7,003 bases of DNA, taken from positions 1-7,003 of the forward strand of contig DITC01000004.1 of NCBI GenBank assembly GCA_002422685.1. Direction: 5' to 3'. Shown here in pieces: positions 5,376 through 7,003 of the stretch. Source of the stretch: Thauera sp. UBA6194 (GTDB lineage: Bacteria; Pseudomonadota; Gammaproteobacteria; Burkholderiales; Rhodocyclaceae). Each line of letters begins with the position of its first letter. Positions within the stretch are counted from its first letter, which is position 1. The notes beneath the pieces are model-generated. The model ran no database searches, was not told where the DNA came from, and saw only the letters and a program-made list of their open reading frames with translations. Made by a program: the position numbers and the translations under genes.

Positions 5376-7003
5376 ATGTCAGAACAACTCCTCGCCAACG
5401 GCTGCCGCTGGGAAGACACCGGGCTCGCCCGCTTCATCCGTGATTACGGCCACGTCGATCTCGCCGGCCTGCAGGCCTGCGCCACCGAGGAGCCGGAGCG
5501 CTTCTGGGCCGAGGTCGCCGAGGCGCTCGCCCTGCGCTGGACGCGCCCCTACCGCCGGGTGCTCGAGCGCAGCGCCGGGCCGGCGTGGCCGCGCTGGTTC
5601 GTCGGCGGTGAGCTCGATCTGTACGACAACCTGATCGGGCGCGTCGCGCGCGAAGATCCCGAGCGCCTGGCGCTGTCGTGGGAGGGCGACGACGGCAGCA
5701 CGCGGCGATACCGCTACGTCGAACTCGATGAGGAGGCGCGCCGGCTCGCCACCGGGCTCGCCGAGCTGGGTATCGGGCGCGGCGACCGGGTCGCGATCTA
5801 CCTGCCGATGGTGCCGGAGACGGCGGTCGTGTTGCTCGCCTGCGCCCGCCTCGGCGCCATCGCCATGCCGCTGTTCTCGGGCTACGGGGCCGACGCCGTG
5901 GCGAGCCGGTTGCAGGATGCGGGCGCGAAGCTGCTCGTGTGCGCCGACGCCTACCTGCGTCGCGGCCGGCGCGTCGACATGCTCGCCGAGGCGCGGCTTG
6001 CGGCCGCGCGCAGTGCCGCGGTCGCGCAGGTGCTGTTAGTGGCACGCGACGGCGGTGTGCAGCCCGCCTCGGCGGGCGGTGGCGCCCGCGGCAACGAGAT
6101 CGACTACCGGCAACTCGTCGCGCGCAGCGCGCCCCAGGCCGGCGCCGCGCCGCATGCAGCCGATGCGCCGCTGATGATCCTGTACACCTCGGGCACCACC
6201 GGGCGACCGAAGGGCGTGCTCCACACCCACGCCGGCTTTCCGCTGAAGGCGGCGCAGGACATGATGATGGCCTTCGACGTGAAGGCCGGCGAGCATATCG
6301 GCTGGATTACCGACATGGGCTGGATGATGGGGCCCTGGCTGGTGTTCGGTGCGCTGCTGCGCGGGGCCGCCCTGATGCTGTTCGAGGGCACGCCCGACCA
6401 CCCGCGGCCCGATCGGCTGTGGCAACTCGTCGAGCGCCACCGCCTAACCCACCTCGGGCTGTCACCCACGCTCGCCCGTCTGCTGATGGGCGAGGGCGAG
6501 GCGGGGCTGCCGGCAGCGGGCGCGCTCGCCAGCCTGCGCGTGTTCGGCTCCACCGGCGAGCCGTGGAACGAGGTGCCCTGGCGCTGGCTGTTCGAGCGCG
6601 TCGGCGAAGGGCGCCGGCCGATCATCAACTACTCGGGCGGCACCGAGATTGGCGGCGGCATCCTCGCCTGCTTCCCCGGCCTGCCACAGAAGGCTTGCGG
6701 CTTTGCCGGGCCGATCCCGGGCATGGCGGCCGACGTGGTCGACGCCGGCGGGCGCAGCCTGCGCGCCGGCCCGGCCACCGAGCGCGGCGCCGGCACGCAG
6801 GTCGGTGAGCTCGTGCTGCGCGCGCCGTGGCCGGGCATGGCCGCCGGCTTCTGGCAGGACGACGCACGCTACCTCGACACCTACTGGTCGCGCTTTGCCG
6901 GCATCTGGGTGCATGGCGACTGGGCGCGGGTGGATGCCGACGGCCACTGGTTCATCGAGGGACGCAGCGACGACACGCTCAAGATCGCCGGCAAGCGCGT
7001 CGG
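5376..7003 (+). CDS. AMP-forming acyl-CoA synthetase, probably acetoacetate--CoA ligase (3' end cut by window)
   Basis: The first 542 residues of an ANL-superfamily synthetase of the acetyl-CoA synthetase type are present. An N-terminal ACS-like cap includes WPRWFVGGELDLYDN (71-85). The adenylation core has the phosphate loop YTSGTTGRPKG (270-280), WITDMGWMMGPW (309-320), YSGGTEIGGG (419-428), HGDWARVD (513-520) and the hinge GRSDDTLKIAGKRV (529-542). The C-terminal lysine of the A10 region lies beyond the window. Such enzymes form an acyl-AMP and then the acyl-CoA thioester in the cytoplasm. Next to acxABC the natural substrate is acetoacetate, giving acetoacetyl-CoA for thiolysis. The hinge and A5 motifs differ from both classical acetyl-CoA synthetase and classical acetoacetyl-CoA synthetase as I recall them, so the acyl substrate is inferred from context. 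G+C appears higher than in acxABC. Acetate, propionate or another short acid are alternatives. Confidence 0.85.
   Translation, partial: MSEQLLANGCRWEDTGLARFIRDYGHVDLAGLQACATEEPERFWAEVAEALALRWTRPYRRVLERSAGPAWPRWFVGGELDLYDNLIGRVAREDPERLALSWEGDDGSTRRYRYVELDEEARRLATGLAELGIGRGDRVAIYLPMVPETAVVLLACARLGAIAMPLFSGYGADAVASRLQDAGAKLLVCADAYLRRGRRVDMLAEARLAAARSAAVAQVLLVARDGGVQPASAGGGARGNEIDYRQLVARSAPQAGAAPHAADAPLMILYTSGTTGRPKGVLHTHAGFPLKAAQDMMMAFDVKAGEHIGWITDMGWMMGPWLVFGALLRGAALMLFEGTPDHPRPDRLWQLVERHRLTHLGLSPTLARLLMGEGEAGLPAAGALASLRVFGSTGEPWNEVPWRWLFERVGEGRRPIINYSGGTEIGGGILACFPGLPQKACGFAGPIPGMAADVVDAGGRSLRAGPATERGAGTQVGELVLRAPWPGMAAGFWQDDARYLDTYWSRFAGIWVHGDWARVDADGHWFIEGRSDDTLKIAGKRV

Overview
The window holds a nearly complete acetone (short-chain ketone) carboxylase operon on the + strand, acxA-acxB-acxC, followed by the first 542 residues of an AMP-forming acyl-CoA synthetase that runs off the right edge. 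The DNA is GC-rich throughout, the genes are tightly packed with GAGGAG-type ribosome binding sites, and the operon is headed by a near-consensus sigma-54 promoter. This fits a Gram-negative proteobacterium. The combination resembles ketone- and aromatic-degrading denitrifying betaproteobacteria of the Rhodocyclales (Aromatoleum, Azoarcus, Thauera), but that placement is an inference; Xanthobacter- or Cupriavidus-like hosts also carry acx genes.

Layout. Bases 1-142 are a regulatory region: a TGCTGCAGCA palindrome and a second weak dyad (possible activator sites), a sigma-54 -24/-12 element at 66-81, and a leader of about 50 bases. acxA (143-2293, 716 aa), acxB (2308-4632, 774 aa) and acxC (4656-5162, 168 aa) follow with gaps of 14 and 23 bases. 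Bases 5163-5375 contain two strong hairpins, the second a textbook intrinsic terminator (5210-5237). They are followed by a 34-codon frame with its own ribosome binding site whose first residues read like the start of a zinc-dependent alcohol dehydrogenase; I interpret it as the scar of a mostly deleted gene. The CoA ligase starts at 5376.

How the genes work together. AcxABC is expected to carboxylate acetone (and probably butanone) with bicarbonate and ATP to give acetoacetate. The ligase would then form acetoacetyl-CoA, which a thiolase encoded elsewhere would cleave to acetyl-CoA. An alcohol dehydrogenase at the scar position would have supplied acetone from 2-propanol, so this strain may have lost a linked first step of 2-propanol use. 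The sigma-54 promoter fits known control of acetone carboxylase by an AcxR-type enhancer-binding activator.

The core pathway is known. The less expected parts are the alcohol dehydrogenase scar, the terminator placed between carboxylase and ligase, and the ligase subfamily, whose acyl-pocket motif differs from acetyl-CoA synthetase.
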